From assembly GCF_900156095.1 (NCBI RefSeq), contig NZ_FTMJ01000004.1:1-64000 (forward strand): a stretch of DNA of 64,000 bases, read 5' to 3'. Below, piece after piece: positions 1 to 9,254 of the stretch. The notes beneath the pieces are model-generated. The model was given only the letters and a program-made list of their open reading frames with translations, had not been told where the DNA came from and searched no databases. This DNA comes from Aeromonas sp. RU39B. Lineage in GTDB: Bacteria; Pseudomonadota; Gammaproteobacteria; Enterobacterales; Aeromonadaceae. Position 1 is the first letter of the stretch, and every line of letters starts with the position of its first letter. A program made the translations under genes and the position numbers.

Positions 1-1
1 T

Positions 2-3000
2 GCGCAGAGCATTGCGGTGACCAACGGCACGGTGGAGATTGCGGCCGACGGCAGCATCAGCTTTGTGCCTGCGGCCAACTTCAACGGCGAGATCAGCTTT
101 GACTACGTGGCCCGGGACGCCGATGGCGATACCGACACGGCCACGGTCAGCATCCAGGTGGCGGCCCAGAACGATTTTCCTACTATTTCTGGCCCTGGCA
201 GTGTGGTGACGACTGAAGATACTCCACATGTGTTCACATGGGCAGAATTTAAGGCGACGGATGTAGACACCGATACTACAGGGTTGAGTGTGGTCATTAA
301 CGCCTCTTCGCTACAAGGCGGTGGTGCCCTGCAGCAATATATTAATGGCGCCTGGGTCACCTTGACGGGATCCGTCACGATTACACAAGCAGAGGTAGCT
401 GCGGGTCACTTGCGGTTTGTTCCGGCTGAGGATGCCTCGGGTTCGAACTCTTATTCCGGAACTGGCGTCGGCGATCAGCAAGCTGACTATGCCAAGTTCA
501 GTTATCAGGTTACCGATGGTTCATCGACCAGTGACAGTGCATCGATGAGTGTCGATGTCACTGCTGTGGCGGATGCCCCGTCTTTGACTCTTGCTCTTAC
601 CGATAGTGGTACAACAACGGGTAGTGGTAGTGCGCTGGTTATCAATCTGGGTTCTGCCGGTACAGTCGTTATCAGCAATCACGCAGTTGTCAGTGAGACG
701 ATCAGTGGTGAAGTTATTACGTATGGTGGTAGCAACACGAGCTGGAGCAGTACCTCAAGCAATCCGTTAGGCTCCGAGCACAAAGTCGATGTGGTGGCTG
801 TTATCGGTGAACATTACTTCACGGGTTTTAATGGCCAGAACACCGACTACATCTACTTTGACAAGGATGCATCCCACTACACGCTGAGTGGCGTCAATAC
901 CCATACCGGTTCGGGAACTGATGGCCAGATCACGGATAAAGACACTGGCAAGACCATGTCGTTTAACAATATTGCCGGGATTATTTTTGCTGATGGCACC
1001 GTAGTACCTGCTTCTGCCGAGGTAACAACCAGCTTTACTGACACGACTCACCTGTACAATCTGTCGATCTCTGCCGGGCTGACAGACACCGACGGCAGTG
1101 AAACACTATCGGTGATTACGCTCAGTGGTATTCCGTCATCCATCACGCTGACCGCTGGCTACAAGGATAGTAACGGTAACTGGATTCTGACCCAGAGCCA
1201 GTTAAATGGCCTGCAAATGAAGGTTCCATCCAGCTACACCAGCTCGTTTGTGCTGACCGCTAGCGTCACATCAACAGAAAGCAGTAATGGTGATAGCGAA
1301 ACCACGACTCAATCCATCACTGTGGCGCTGACACACAATGATGCGCCTGTTGCAGTTAGCGATACCGGTAGTGTGAATGAAGATGCCACACTGACCGTCG
1401 CGGCGGGGCAGGGGGTGCTGGCTAATGATCATGATGCCAATCAGGATTCGCTGCAGGTAACTGCAGTGCGTACTGGTTCTGAAAGCAGCTCAGGTAATGC
1501 AGGTACTATTGGTTCTGCGCTGGCTGGTACCTACGGCACCTTGATTTTGAATGCTGATGGCAGCTACAGCTACGTGGCTGACAAGGATGCGGCTGACCAA
1601 CTCAAAGCCGGACAAACGGCGACCGATTCGTTCACCTACACCGTCAGTGATGGTAAGGGAGGAACGGATACTGCGACCCTGACGATTACCGTGACCGGGA
1701 CCAATGACGGTCCCATAGCAGCCAATGACACCGGTAGTGTCAATGAAGATGCCACGCTGAGCGTGTCTGCCAGCGCAGGTGTGCTGGCTAATGACTCGGA
1801 TGTGGATGGTGGCACGCTGACGGTGATTGCGGTGAGAACGGGTACAGAAACCGGCACCGGCACCAGTGGTACTGTGGGGACTGCGTTGTCGGGTACCTAT
1901 GGCACCCTCACCTTGAATGCCAACGGTAGCTACAGCTACGTGGCTGACAAGGATGCGGCTGACCAACTCAAAGCCGGACAAACGGCGACCGATTCGTTCA
2001 CCTACACCGTCAGTGATGGTAAGGGAGGAACGGATACTGCGACGCTGACGATTACTGTGACTGGGACGAATGACGGTCCGGTCGCTGTCAATGACACGGG
2101 TAGTGTCAATGAAGATGCCACGCTGAGCGTGTCTGCCAGCGCAGGTGTGCTGGCTAATGACTCGGATGTAGATGGTGGCACGCTGACGGTGATTGCGGTG
2201 AGAACGGGTACAGAAACCGGCACCGGCACCAGTGGTACTGTGGGGACCTCGTTGTCGGGTACCTATGGCACCCTCACCTTGAATGCCAACGGTAGCTACA
2301 GCTACGTGGCTGACAAGGATGCGGCTGACCAACTCAAAGCCGGACAAACAGCGACAGAGACGTTCACCTATACCGTGAGCGATGGCCAGGGTGGCACCGA
2401 TACAGCCACATTGACCATTACCGTGACGGGTACCAATGATGCTCCGGTTGTGGCAACCACCAATGCTCACCTCTCTGAGGAGGGGCTTGCGGGCGGAAAC
2501 AAGGACGCAGTAGGAACATCTGATCAAGGTGATAGCGCAGCAGCGACGGGGTCGATCAAGGTCACCGATGTGGATGGGGACAGCGCGAAGGTCACATTGA
2601 CGGGCCCGAGCGGACTGACGTCGCATGGTACTGCAGTTACTTGGAGCTGGAACGCCGACACGTTGACACTGGTTGGTGTGGCAGGCACTACCACTGTAAT
2701 GACGGTTGTGTTGAGTCTGACCAGTGCCAACACCTGGAGTTATACCGTTACTCAGAGTGCTTCGCTGGATCATGCCGATAAGTCAGTAGAGGACGTGCTG
2801 AACCTGACCATCGGTGTATCGGTTGATGACCAGCATGGTTCAACGGTGGGTAGTTCGTTTGTGGTGAGCGTTGAGGATGATTCTCCGACTCTGACCGATA
2901 GTAGCGGGACGGCAACAAGTCTGACGTCGGCGCCGACCGTCTTGTCGGGGACCTATAGTTTGACCGGCTATAGCGGTTCACACAGCGAGATTGATTTTAA

Positions 3001-5572
3001 GGGTTTTACTATTACTGCCACTGGCTTTGGTGGTGGAACCACCAGTGCCACTACTATGACCAAGGTCGATCTGTTTGGCACCAGTGCCGGGATCGGTGTG
3101 GCCAGTACCAACGAACCCTATTATGACCTCGATAGCGAAGTTGATTACCGTCTTTTTAAAGACGGAACTGGTGCCTCAGAACAAATCGTGGTGCAGCTGG
3201 ACAATAATACGTTGGCTTATGGGGTCACACTCGACCTGAGTTATTTCTTCTCGACCGATTCCGGCGGTGCTGAAATTGGTGTGATTGAGTTTTGGCGTAA
3301 TGGTGTGCTGGTCGCTAGCAACAGATTCTCGTCTAATTCGGTCAGCGGTCAGTACGATGCCAGCTTTACCTATGCAGAGGGCGGTTTTGATAAGGTCATT
3401 ATCAAGGCTGCCAATAATGGTAATGGATATGGTGATAACAGTGATTTCACGGTCAAGGGCATCAGCTTTATTGGTGTATCCGAGGCGGCGATTGCCTACA
3501 CCTCCGGACAGGTATCAACCAGTGCTGGCGCCGATGGTCTGAAGTCACTGGTATTGGCCGGGACGGATGAAACCGGGCTAACGACTGCAGCCGGTGAAGC
3601 GGTGACGGTGACGCAAAGTGGAAATACCATCACAGGGAAGGATGATTCCGGTGATTTGGTCTTTACCTTGCAATTTACTCCCAGCACAGGCCAATGGGAT
3701 TTTTATCAATATCAGAAGATGACCGCCACTTCTGATGGAGATTTGGATTTCAAGGTCACCATTACTGACTCCGATGGCGACAGTTACACCGGAGCGATCT
3801 CGGTGACACCACAACTGAGTTATGTGGTCACAGAAGGAACTGCTGGGAATAACAGCTATACCCTGACCAATGCTCAAGACCTGGTGGTGGGCGATCAAGA
3901 TGGCAGCGTGGTTGTTCCTGGTAAGAGCTACAACATTGCCTTTATTGTCGATAGTTCTGGCAGTATTGGTGATGGTTCAATGACGACCATCAAGGACCAA
4001 CTGAAATCTATTTTCACCTCGCTGAAGGAGAGCGTAGGGGCGGATGGAAGTGGCACCGTCAATATCATGCTGGTTGATTTTGATACCATGACCCACTCAA
4101 CTGTCAGTGTAAATTTGAAAGATAGCAGTGCGCTCAGTAAGTTGCAGGCGGTGATTGACAGCATGAGCAGTGGCGGCGGAACTAACTATGAGGATGCTTT
4201 CCAAACAGTGGCAAACTGGTTCAGTAGTTCAGCAATTAAAGCCAATACGGGGGCCAGTAATATCACCTACTTTATTACTGATGGTAAACCCACTTACTAT
4301 GTTGAGAGTCAAGGCGACGATCCGATAATAGCCTACAACTGGTGGGGGAATGCAATTTATCTTAGTGATGTAACTAAGAACACATATGTTCCTGGCCAAG
4401 TCTATAAAATCGGGGATTTTGTGGTGATCGACGCCTCCGGTGCCGTATATGAATACGAGCGTGATAATAATGTGGATGGTTATGTTCGCTCTGATGGCCA
4501 TGGTGGTTATGTCTATTACTCGATCGGTGGCAATGGTAATACTACAACTAATACAGTTACCACGAATTCGGAAGATGGCTTCTCACTATTGACTCGTCTG
4601 GGGGTTAAAGTTGAGGCAATAGGTATTGGTGATAGTATCTCGACGGATGATCTGAAAAAATATGATTCAGATGGTGTGTTGCATACTGGTGTGGATGTCA
4701 AAAATCTTGCCACTACAATCCTCGGCACTTCGGTGCAAACCCTGCCGGGTAGCGATACCCTGCACGGTGGTGCCGGTAATGACATTATCTTTGGTGACGC
4801 AGTGCACTTTAGTGGCGTTGATGGACAGGGCGATACGGCACTGAAAAACTATGTTGCCAGTGCGACCGGTGTCAGTGCCAGCGCCGTCACCGATGAGCAG
4901 GTGCATACCTATATCACCAACCATGCCAGCGACTTTGATCAATCCTTCAGTAATGATCAGGGCGATCAACTGTATGGGGATGATGGTAATGACATCCTGT
5001 TTGGCCAGGGCGGTGATGATTCGCTGTGGGGAGGCAGTGGCAATGATCTGTTGTTTGGTGGCTCGGGGGCTGACAAGCTCTATGGTGAGGTCGGCAGTGA
5101 TAGCCTTTACGGTGGCAGCGGTAATGACACGCTCGATGGTGGCGCGGGTGCCGATACCCTGCAAGGCGGTCTGGGTAACGACATTCTGACTGGTAGCGGC
5201 GACGCTGATACATTCGTCTGGAAACAGGGTGATGCCACAACGTCGGCGCCGGCCAAAGATACCATTACTGATTTCAACAAATCGGAGGGAGACAAACTCG
5301 ATTTGTCCGATTTGCTGGATCATGACGGTAGCAAGGGTATTACCGAGCTCAAGTCACTGCTCTCTATCGATGAACAGTCTGATGGTGTCCATGTGCATGT
5401 GAAGGCCAGCGCCAGTTCGACTACCGACGTGCAGGAAATCGTGCTGCAAAATACCAAACTGTCGACGTTGGTATCCGATACCTCCCTGTTGAGTGGGTCT
5501 AGTTCGGAAATATCCAGTAAGGTGATCGACGATTTGGTTAATCACTCAATACTTAATATTGACAAGCATTAA
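2..5572 (+). CDS. Giant RTX adhesin, C-terminal part (VCBS-type repeats, vWA domain, RTX repeats)
   Basis: The reading frame is open to the left edge, so this is the 3' part of a larger gene; a GTG at 17 is only the first in-frame start-like codon. About 1,850 residues are visible. They hold cadherin/VCBS-like segments, three tandem 122-residue repeats (1343-2440), and a von Willebrand A domain from about 3920 with the metal-binding motif DSSGS (3950) and a later TDGKP. Glycine/aspartate-rich RTX nonapeptides of the GGxGND type follow at about 4747-5208, then an uncleaved C-terminal tail. This layout is that of surface or secreted adhesins exported by type I secretion with calcium-dependent folding; no transporter genes lie in the window. 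Codon use in about 180-4700 is visibly more AT-rich than in neighbouring genes. The exact ligand cannot be told. Confidence 0.9.
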   Translation, partial: AQSIAVTNGTVEIAADGSISFVPAANFNGEISFDYVARDADGDTDTATVSIQVAAQNDFPTISGPGSVVTTEDTPHVFTWAEFKATDVDTDTTGLSVVINASSLQGGGALQQYINGAWVTLTGSVTITQAEVAAGHLRFVPAEDASGSNSYSGTGVGDQQADYAKFSYQVTDGSSTSDSASMSVDVTAVADAPSLTLALTDSGTTTGSGSALVINLGSAGTVVISNHAVVSETISGEVITYGGSNTSWSSTSSNPLGSEHKVDVVAVIGEHYFTGFNGQNTDYIYFDKDASHYTLSGVNTHTGSGTDGQITDKDTGKTMSFNNIAGIIFADGTVVPASAEVTTSFTDTTHLYNLSISAGLTDTDGSETLSVITLSGIPSSITLTAGYKDSNGNWILTQSQLNGLQMKVPSSYTSSFVLTASVTSTESSNGDSETTTQSITVALTHNDAPVAVSDTGSVNEDATLTVAAGQGVLANDHDANQDSLQVTAVRTGSESSSGNAGTIGSALAGTYGTLILNADGSYSYVADKDAADQLKAGQTATDSFTYTVSDGKGGTDTATLTITVTGTNDGPIAANDTGSVNEDATLSVSASAGVLANDSDVDGGTLTVIAVRTGTETGTGTSGTVGTALSGTYGTLTLNANGSYSYVADKDAADQLKAGQTATDSFTYTVSDGKGGTDTATLTITVTGTNDGPVAVNDTGSVNEDATLSVSASAGVLANDSDVDGGTLTVIAVRTGTETGTGTSGTVGTSLSGTYGTLTLNANGSYSYVADKDAADQLKAGQTATETFTYTVSDGQGGTDTATLTITVTGTNDAPVVATTNAHLSEEGLAGGNKDAVGTSDQGDSAAATGSIKVTDVDGDSAKVTLTGPSGLTSHGTAVTWSWNADTLTLVGVAGTTTVMTVVLSLTSANTWSYTVTQSASLDHADKSVEDVLNLTIGVSVDDQHGSTVGSSFVVSVEDDSPTLTDSSGTATSLTSAPTVLSGTYSLTGYSGSHSEIDFKGFTITATGFGGGTTSATTMTKVDLFGTSAGIGVASTNEPYYDLDSEVDYRLFKDGTGASEQIVVQLDNNTLAYGVTLDLSYFFSTDSGGAEIGVIEFWRNGVLVASNRFSSNSVSGQYDASFTYAEGGFDKVIIKAANNGNGYGDNSDFTVKGISFIGVSEAAIAYTSGQVSTSAGADGLKSLVLAGTDETGLTTAAGEAVTVTQSGNTITGKDDSGDLVFTLQFTPSTGQWDFYQYQKMTATSDGDLDFKVTITDSDGDSYTGAISVTPQLSYVVTEGTAGNNSYTLTNAQDLVVGDQDGSVVVPGKSYNIAFIVDSSGSIGDGSMTTIKDQLKSIFTSLKESVGADGSGTVNIMLVDFDTMTHSTVSVNLKDSSALSKLQAVIDSMSSGGGTNYEDAFQTVANWFSSSAIKANTGASNITYFITDGKPTYYVESQGDDPIIAYNWWGNAIYLSDVTKNTYVPGQVYKIGDFVVIDASGAVYEYERDNNVDGYVRSDGHGGYVYYSIGGNGNTTTNTVTTNSEDGFSLLTRLGVKVEAIGIGDSISTDDLKKYDSDGVLHTGVDVKNLATTILGTSVQTLPGSDTLHGGAGNDIIFGDAVHFSGVDGQGDTALKNYVASATGVSASAVTDEQVHTYITNHASDFDQSFSNDQGDQLYGDDGNDILFGQGGDDSLWGGSGNDLLFGGSGADKLYGEVGSDSLYGGSGNDTLDGGAGADTLQGGLGNDILTGSGDADTFVWKQGDATTSAPAKDTITDFNKSEGDKLDLSDLLDHDGSKGITELKSLLSIDEQSDGVHVHVKASASSTTDVQEIVLQNTKLSTLVSDTSLLSGSSSEISSKVIDDLVNHSILNIDKH
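1343..2440 (+). repeat. Three tandem 366-bp units encoding 122-residue VCBS-type repeats
   Basis: Units are 1343-1708, 1709-2074 and 2075-2440; each encodes a domain opening with DTGSVNEDATL and closing with TITVTGTND. Units 2 and 3 are almost identical in DNA over about 250 bp. Unit 1 matches unit 2 closely only in its 3' third (from about 1555), so identity is patchy rather than uniform. Confidence 0.9.
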
Positions 5573-5578
5573 TAACAA

Positions 5579-5602
5579 GAGCGGCAGACTATTCTGCCGC
5601 TC
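5579..5602 (+). terminator. Hairpin after the adhesin gene
   Basis: Perfect 10-bp stem (5579-5588 with 5593-5602) and a 4-nt loop, seven bases after the adhesin stop codon. It has only a short T stretch after it, so it may work together with the next hairpin. Confidence 0.55.
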
Positions 5603-5626
5603 CGTTTAATGCCTGTTTTCAGGTAT

Positions 5627-5656
5627 AAAAAAAGAGGAGTCATACTCCTCTTTTTT
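5627..5656. terminator. Bidirectional intrinsic terminator between the adhesin and the cold-shock gene
   Basis: A 7-bp stem (5634-5640 with 5644-5650, loop cat) is flanked by seven A on the left and six T on the right, so it can end transcription from both convergent genes. Confidence 0.85.
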
Positions 5657-5674
5657 ATTTCACCGACTAAGTAG

Positions 5675-5884
5675 TCAGAGGAGGGTCACGTTCTCAGCCT
5701 GCGGGCCTTTTTTGCCTTGGGTCACAGTGAACTGGACCTTTTGGCCTTCAGCCAGGGTCTTGAAACCGGCGGCCTGGATGGAAGAGAAGTGAACGAAAAC
5801 GTCCGGACCCTGAGACTGCTCAATGAAGCCAAAGCCCTTGGTCTCGTTGAACCATTTTACTTGGCCGGTGCGAATATCAGACAT
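5675..5884 (-). CDS. CspA-family cold-shock protein
   Basis: A 69-residue single cold-shock domain (OB fold). Both RNA-binding motifs are visible: RNP1 as KGFGFI and RNP2 as VFVHF, preceded by the usual GxVKWFN start. Family members bind single-stranded RNA or DNA and act as RNA chaperones in the cytoplasm; some are cold-induced, others constitutive. Length is normal for the family (about 70). The 5' leader is up to about 200 bp and holds no other gene; I could not identify a clear cold-box or promoter in it, so cold inducibility is not claimed. The paralogue (CspA, C, D or E type) cannot be assigned from the protein alone. Confidence 0.95.
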   Translation of the reverse strand: MSDIRTGQVKWFNETKGFGFIEQSQGPDVFVHFSSIQAAGFKTLAEGQKVQFTVTQGKKGPQAENVTLL

Positions 5885-6067
5885 GTGTCAATCCTATCAA
5901 TAACAAAGGTACACAGACCCTGTGATGGGGTCACAACATCTCAAGACCTGGCGGTTAGTCATTGGTAAACGCACTAATCCCTGTCCCAAGCGCAATCGAT
6001 TCTACGGGGGAGGTATGACAAGTCAAAGAAAGGATTATGGTTTTTTGAGCAAGCTAAAAATATTGAT

Positions 6068-6092
6068 AAAAAGGGGAGAGTGATTCTCCCCT
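6068..6092 (-). terminator. Intrinsic terminator of the OapA-like gene
   Basis: Read on the minus strand, an 8-bp stem (6085-6092 with 6072-6079) is followed by a run of T. It lies 10 bases past the stop codon. Confidence 0.75.
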
Positions 6093-6102
6093 GATCGGGG
6101 GG

Positions 6103-6849
6103 TTAGCGGTTGCGAATTTCCTTTTGGACAAACCCCTCTTTGTCACGTTCATAGCGATAGGTTGCTTCGTCGTGGTCACGGATTTCGACGCGCTGAATTC
6201 GTCCCTGATTGTCGAGCAGAATATTCACACTTTTCCCTGCTGGCAGGCGGGTTAGCGGACGATCGGGGCCCTCAATGGCCACCAAGCGGCTCATTTCCGC
6301 TCCCGGTAGCTTGAAGTTGCGGAAAACGGTAAACAGCGTTTCTCCAGCGCTGATATCGTGATTGAGCCAGCGCCAGCCTGCGGGCAGTTGCTCTACCGGC
6401 TTGGGTTTGGCTTGGACCGTCTGTCCGGCTGGTGTTTGCTGCGCTTCTACCGGTACGGCAATCGGAACCGCCAACGATCCTGAGGGGGCTTGCGCCGCCG
6501 TCGCGTCAACCGCAGCCGGTTGCCAGGCCAATACGCCCAACCAAACGGGAATCAGGATCAGCAGCGCGATGGTATGAGTACGGGGGAGCAGCCGCCAGCG
6601 GACAGCGAACGCAAAGCGTGAGGCGGGGCGTGTATCGGGAGCACTCTCCTTGCTCACGGCTTTCGGGGTCGGAGCCTGGCGCTGTTCACGCCACTTTTGC
6701 GCCATGGTTTGAATGCGTTGTAACAGGGATCCCTCTGTAGGCGCACGGTGTCCCTGTCTGGCCCTTCTGTTCTGGCCACGGGGTCGGCGATCCGGAGTTG
6801 GCACAGCTTTTTCCTCTTCTGGTATTGCCCGGACAGGCGAATTTGCCAC
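6103..6849 (-). CDS. OapA/YtfB-family inner-membrane protein with LysM-like domain
   Basis: 248 residues. The N-terminal half is basic and low-complexity (RRPRGQNRRARQG), then a single membrane segment near residues 94-112 (HTIALLILIPVWLGVLAW), an alanine/proline/glutamine linker, and a C-terminal domain (about 160-248) that matches the OapA C-terminal, LysM-like fold seen in Haemophilus OapA and E. coli YtfB (GETLFTVFRNFKLPGAEMS). YtfB-type proteins bind glycans or peptidoglycan and have been linked to division and adhesion; that role is inferred from family. The gene lies 52 bp downstream of a chemotaxis receptor on the same strand and may be cotranscribed with it, though no functional tie is evident. 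Confidence 0.8.
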   Translation of the reverse strand: MANSPVRAIPEEEKAVPTPDRRPRGQNRRARQGHRAPTEGSLLQRIQTMAQKWREQRQAPTPKAVSKESAPDTRPASRFAFAVRWRLLPRTHTIALLILIPVWLGVLAWQPAAVDATAAQAPSGSLAVPIAVPVEAQQTPAGQTVQAKPKPVEQLPAGWRWLNHDISAGETLFTVFRNFKLPGAEMSRLVAIEGPDRPLTRLPAGKSVNILLDNQGRIQRVEIRDHDEATYRYERDKEGFVQKEIRNR

Positions 6850-6901
6850 TTATGTTAAACGGACTCGCCCCCGAGGGGGAGAGCCCGTGGAGGAAAAATG
6901 C

Positions 6902-9004
6902 TTATTGTAGGCGGAATTGGGCGAGCAGTTTTTGCAGTTGTTCTGCCGCCTGACGCAGAGCCTGACTGGCTTGCGCCGTCTGGGTTGCATCTTTGGCTAT
7001 CTCGACTGCCAGTGCGTTAGTCTTTGACAGATTGCCTGAAACCGTCTCGGAAACCGTGCTCTGCTCCTCGGCGGCAGAAGCAATCTGATAGGTCATGTCA
7101 TTGATGGTGGAGATGGACTGGTAGATATGACCCAGCGCCTCTTCGGCCTGATCTGCTTCGCCGACGGCTTGCTCAGTCAGTTGTCGGCTGTGGCTAATGG
7201 CCTGCACCGCATTGTCCGAGCTGTGACGGATCTTCTCGATAAGCTCCTGGGTGTTTTGCACGGCTTGCTGGGTATGACCGGCAAGCTTGCGTACCTCATC
7301 GGCCACTACGGCAAAGCCACGCCCTTGTTCGCCGGCGCGAGCCGCTTCGATAGCAGCATTGAGTGCCAGCAGGTTGGTTTGATCGGCTATGCCCTGAATC
7401 ACCGTCAAGATGCTAGTGATCTGCTCGCTGTCATGGGCCAGGCTGGCAACCACTTCGGCGCCACGTCCGGCTTCGGTGGCAACCTTGTGCATCGACTCAA
7501 TCATCTGGTTGAAACGCGTTTTTCCCTGCTCGGCAGATTGCTGGGCCTGTTTGGCTGAGTTGGCGGTGCTGTTGGCGTGAGTCGCTACCTCCTGGCTGAC
7601 GTAAGACATCTCCTGTACGGCGGTGAGCATTTGATCCATCTCGGCCTGATGGTGCTGCAGGTTTTCGTCGGTTCTGGCAGCAATCTGGTCGGTCTCGCCG
7701 GCATGACGACCGACGTCGCCAGCGGTGGCCAGCACACTGCCCAGCAGGTACTGTAGCTTGTCGATGAAGCGGTTGATTCCCTTGGCCAGTGCGCCCAGCT
7801 CATCGACCGAACCAGTGCTCAGGCGCTTGGTCAGATCCCCTTCACCATCGGCAATGTCATCGACCAACAGCACCATCTGCCGAATGGGGCCGGTGATGTT
7901 GCGGGCAATCAGGGCCATGATCAGCAGCGACAGGAACAGCACCACGAGCGCACCAATCAGCTGCTGGGTGACGGCCTGTTGGTTCATCTCATCCAGTTGG
8001 TTTTCCAGGCGTTCGGCGTCGGCGAGCACCACGTTATAGGGCAGGGTCACGAGAATGGCCCAGTTGCGTGCCAGCCCCGGTACGGCAATAGGAACGGAGA
8101 TGCGAAACGCGCCATCCAACTCTTCGCGTTGCACGTCATTGGAGAGATAGCGGCGCCACTCTGTGCCAAGCACATTGCTGGCATGTTGCCCCAGCTTGCT
8201 CTCATCACCACTGGTCCCGGTTACTACGCCAGCCGCACTGATGATCAGCGTTTCGCCCTGGCCCCCATAGATGTTGCTGTTGAGGGTTGTAGCCTGTTGG
8301 CTGAGAGCGCTGATCTCAAGGTCTGCCGCAGCGATACCGCGAAATTGACCATTGACCATGATGGGAGTGGTGATGGTACTCACCAGCACCTTCTTGCCAT
8401 TGATATCCACCTGGAAGGGATCAACCAGGCAGGGGCGTCCTTCTTGCTTGGGGCAGGCGTAGTAGTCGTTGGCCGGATTGCCAAAGTCATCCTTCTCGCT
8501 CTTCTCGATGGAAAGCAGTAAGTCGGCGCCGATCTTGTCGCCATCTTTATAGAAATAGGGGACAAAGCGCCCCTTCTCATCACTGCCACTGGCTGCTTGA
8601 CCGGCAAAGGTAGCGTCCTGGCCATCAAAGCCATTGGGCTCAAAGCCGGCAAAACTGCCGTAAATCGAGCTATCGAGCGTGAGCTGGCTGTGCAGCAGAG
8701 TGATGACATCCTGACGGGTCAGGGTCAGCTTGCCTTGCTGCTGCAACGAGAGAGTGGCAGCCAGTTGCTGGGTATAAGAGAGATTCTTTTGCAGCAGCTG
8801 GGTGATGTGGGCAGCTTCGGCGCGGGCGTTGGCGGTGACTTTCTGCCACGCCTCGTTTTTCAGCACCTCGCGGCTGGAGCTGGTGGTCAATTGCCGGGTC
8901 TGCTGGCCTGAGTGATAGTTCAGCAGAATAAGAAGGGTAAGGGCGGCCGTCATGGCAACGCCGGCCAGCACCAGAATTCTGGTCTGGATTGAGCGGAACT
9001 GCAT
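6902..9004 (-). CDS. Methyl-accepting chemotaxis protein with periplasmic Cache-type sensor
   Basis: 700 residues. An N-terminal membrane segment (about 10-29) is followed by a large periplasmic domain (about 30-345) of double-Cache size and style, a second membrane segment (about 346-367), a HAMP domain and a cytoplasmic methylation/signalling coiled coil. The signalling tip carries the conserved sequence [20 protein letters not shown]. It would sense an extracellular ligand and control CheA through CheW/CheV; the ligand cannot be predicted. There is no NWETF-like C-terminal pentapeptide, so CheR/CheB tethering is not expected. The start at 9004 gives a proper signal-anchor and no better in-frame choice is seen. 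Confidence 0.95.
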   Translation of the reverse strand: MQFRSIQTRILVLAGVAMTAALTLLILLNYHSGQQTRQLTTSSSREVLKNEAWQKVTANARAEAAHITQLLQKNLSYTQQLAATLSLQQQGKLTLTRQDVITLLHSQLTLDSSIYGSFAGFEPNGFDGQDATFAGQAASGSDEKGRFVPYFYKDGDKIGADLLLSIEKSEKDDFGNPANDYYACPKQEGRPCLVDPFQVDINGKKVLVSTITTPIMVNGQFRGIAAADLEISALSQQATTLNSNIYGGQGETLIISAAGVVTGTSGDESKLGQHASNVLGTEWRRYLSNDVQREELDGAFRISVPIAVPGLARNWAILVTLPYNVVLADAERLENQLDEMNQQAVTQQLIGALVVLFLSLLIMALIARNITGPIRQMVLLVDDIADGEGDLTKRLSTGSVDELGALAKGINRFIDKLQYLLGSVLATAGDVGRHAGETDQIAARTDENLQHHQAEMDQMLTAVQEMSYVSQEVATHANSTANSAKQAQQSAEQGKTRFNQMIESMHKVATEAGRGAEVVASLAHDSEQITSILTVIQGIADQTNLLALNAAIEAARAGEQGRGFAVVADEVRKLAGHTQQAVQNTQELIEKIRHSSDNAVQAISHSRQLTEQAVGEADQAEEALGHIYQSISTINDMTYQIASAAEEQSTVSETVSGNLSKTNALAVEIAKDATQTAQASQALRQAAEQLQKLLAQFRLQ

Positions 9005-9151
9005 CCCGTGGTCCTCTAGGCTCAGTATTTTGTTTTATTAAAGTATCCGATTCGCAAATAAAGCGTCGGAAAGCAAGGAGTGGCTAGCTAATCGTAAAAT
9101 CGCACTTCGTGTTGAGATCATGCTCAAAAAATCTATTGCCGACGATGCGGC

Positions 9152-9176
9152 GGGAAAAGCTGCAGCGGCTTTTCCC
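9152..9176. other. Perfect 9-bp inverted repeat upstream of gltX
   Basis: Arms 9152-9160 and 9168-9176 flank a 7-base centre. It lies between the divergent chemoreceptor and gltX genes, just before the gltX promoter. It could be a regulator site or a hairpin; there is no T tract on the plus strand. Confidence 0.4.
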
Positions 9177-9191
9177 ATCTGCTTGAGCAGG

Positions 9192-9200
9192 TGGTAAAAT
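9192..9200 (+). promoter_or_regulatory. Probable gltX promoter (extended -10)
   Basis: TGG followed directly by TAAAAT (9195-9200) gives an extended -10 element about 55 bp before the gltX start. No good -35 hexamer sits 17 bp upstream, which is typical of extended -10 promoters. Confidence 0.5.
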
Positions 9201-9254
9201 GCCGCGGTTTTTAAGGCGAATCGGCCCCCGGGGCCCCCACGACAAGGCTTAACC

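Noticed and set aside
1490..2773. 427-residue minus-strand frame opposite the adhesin repeats
   Set aside because: It comes from the repeat DNA read backwards, repeats with the same 366-bp period, and resembles no known protein.
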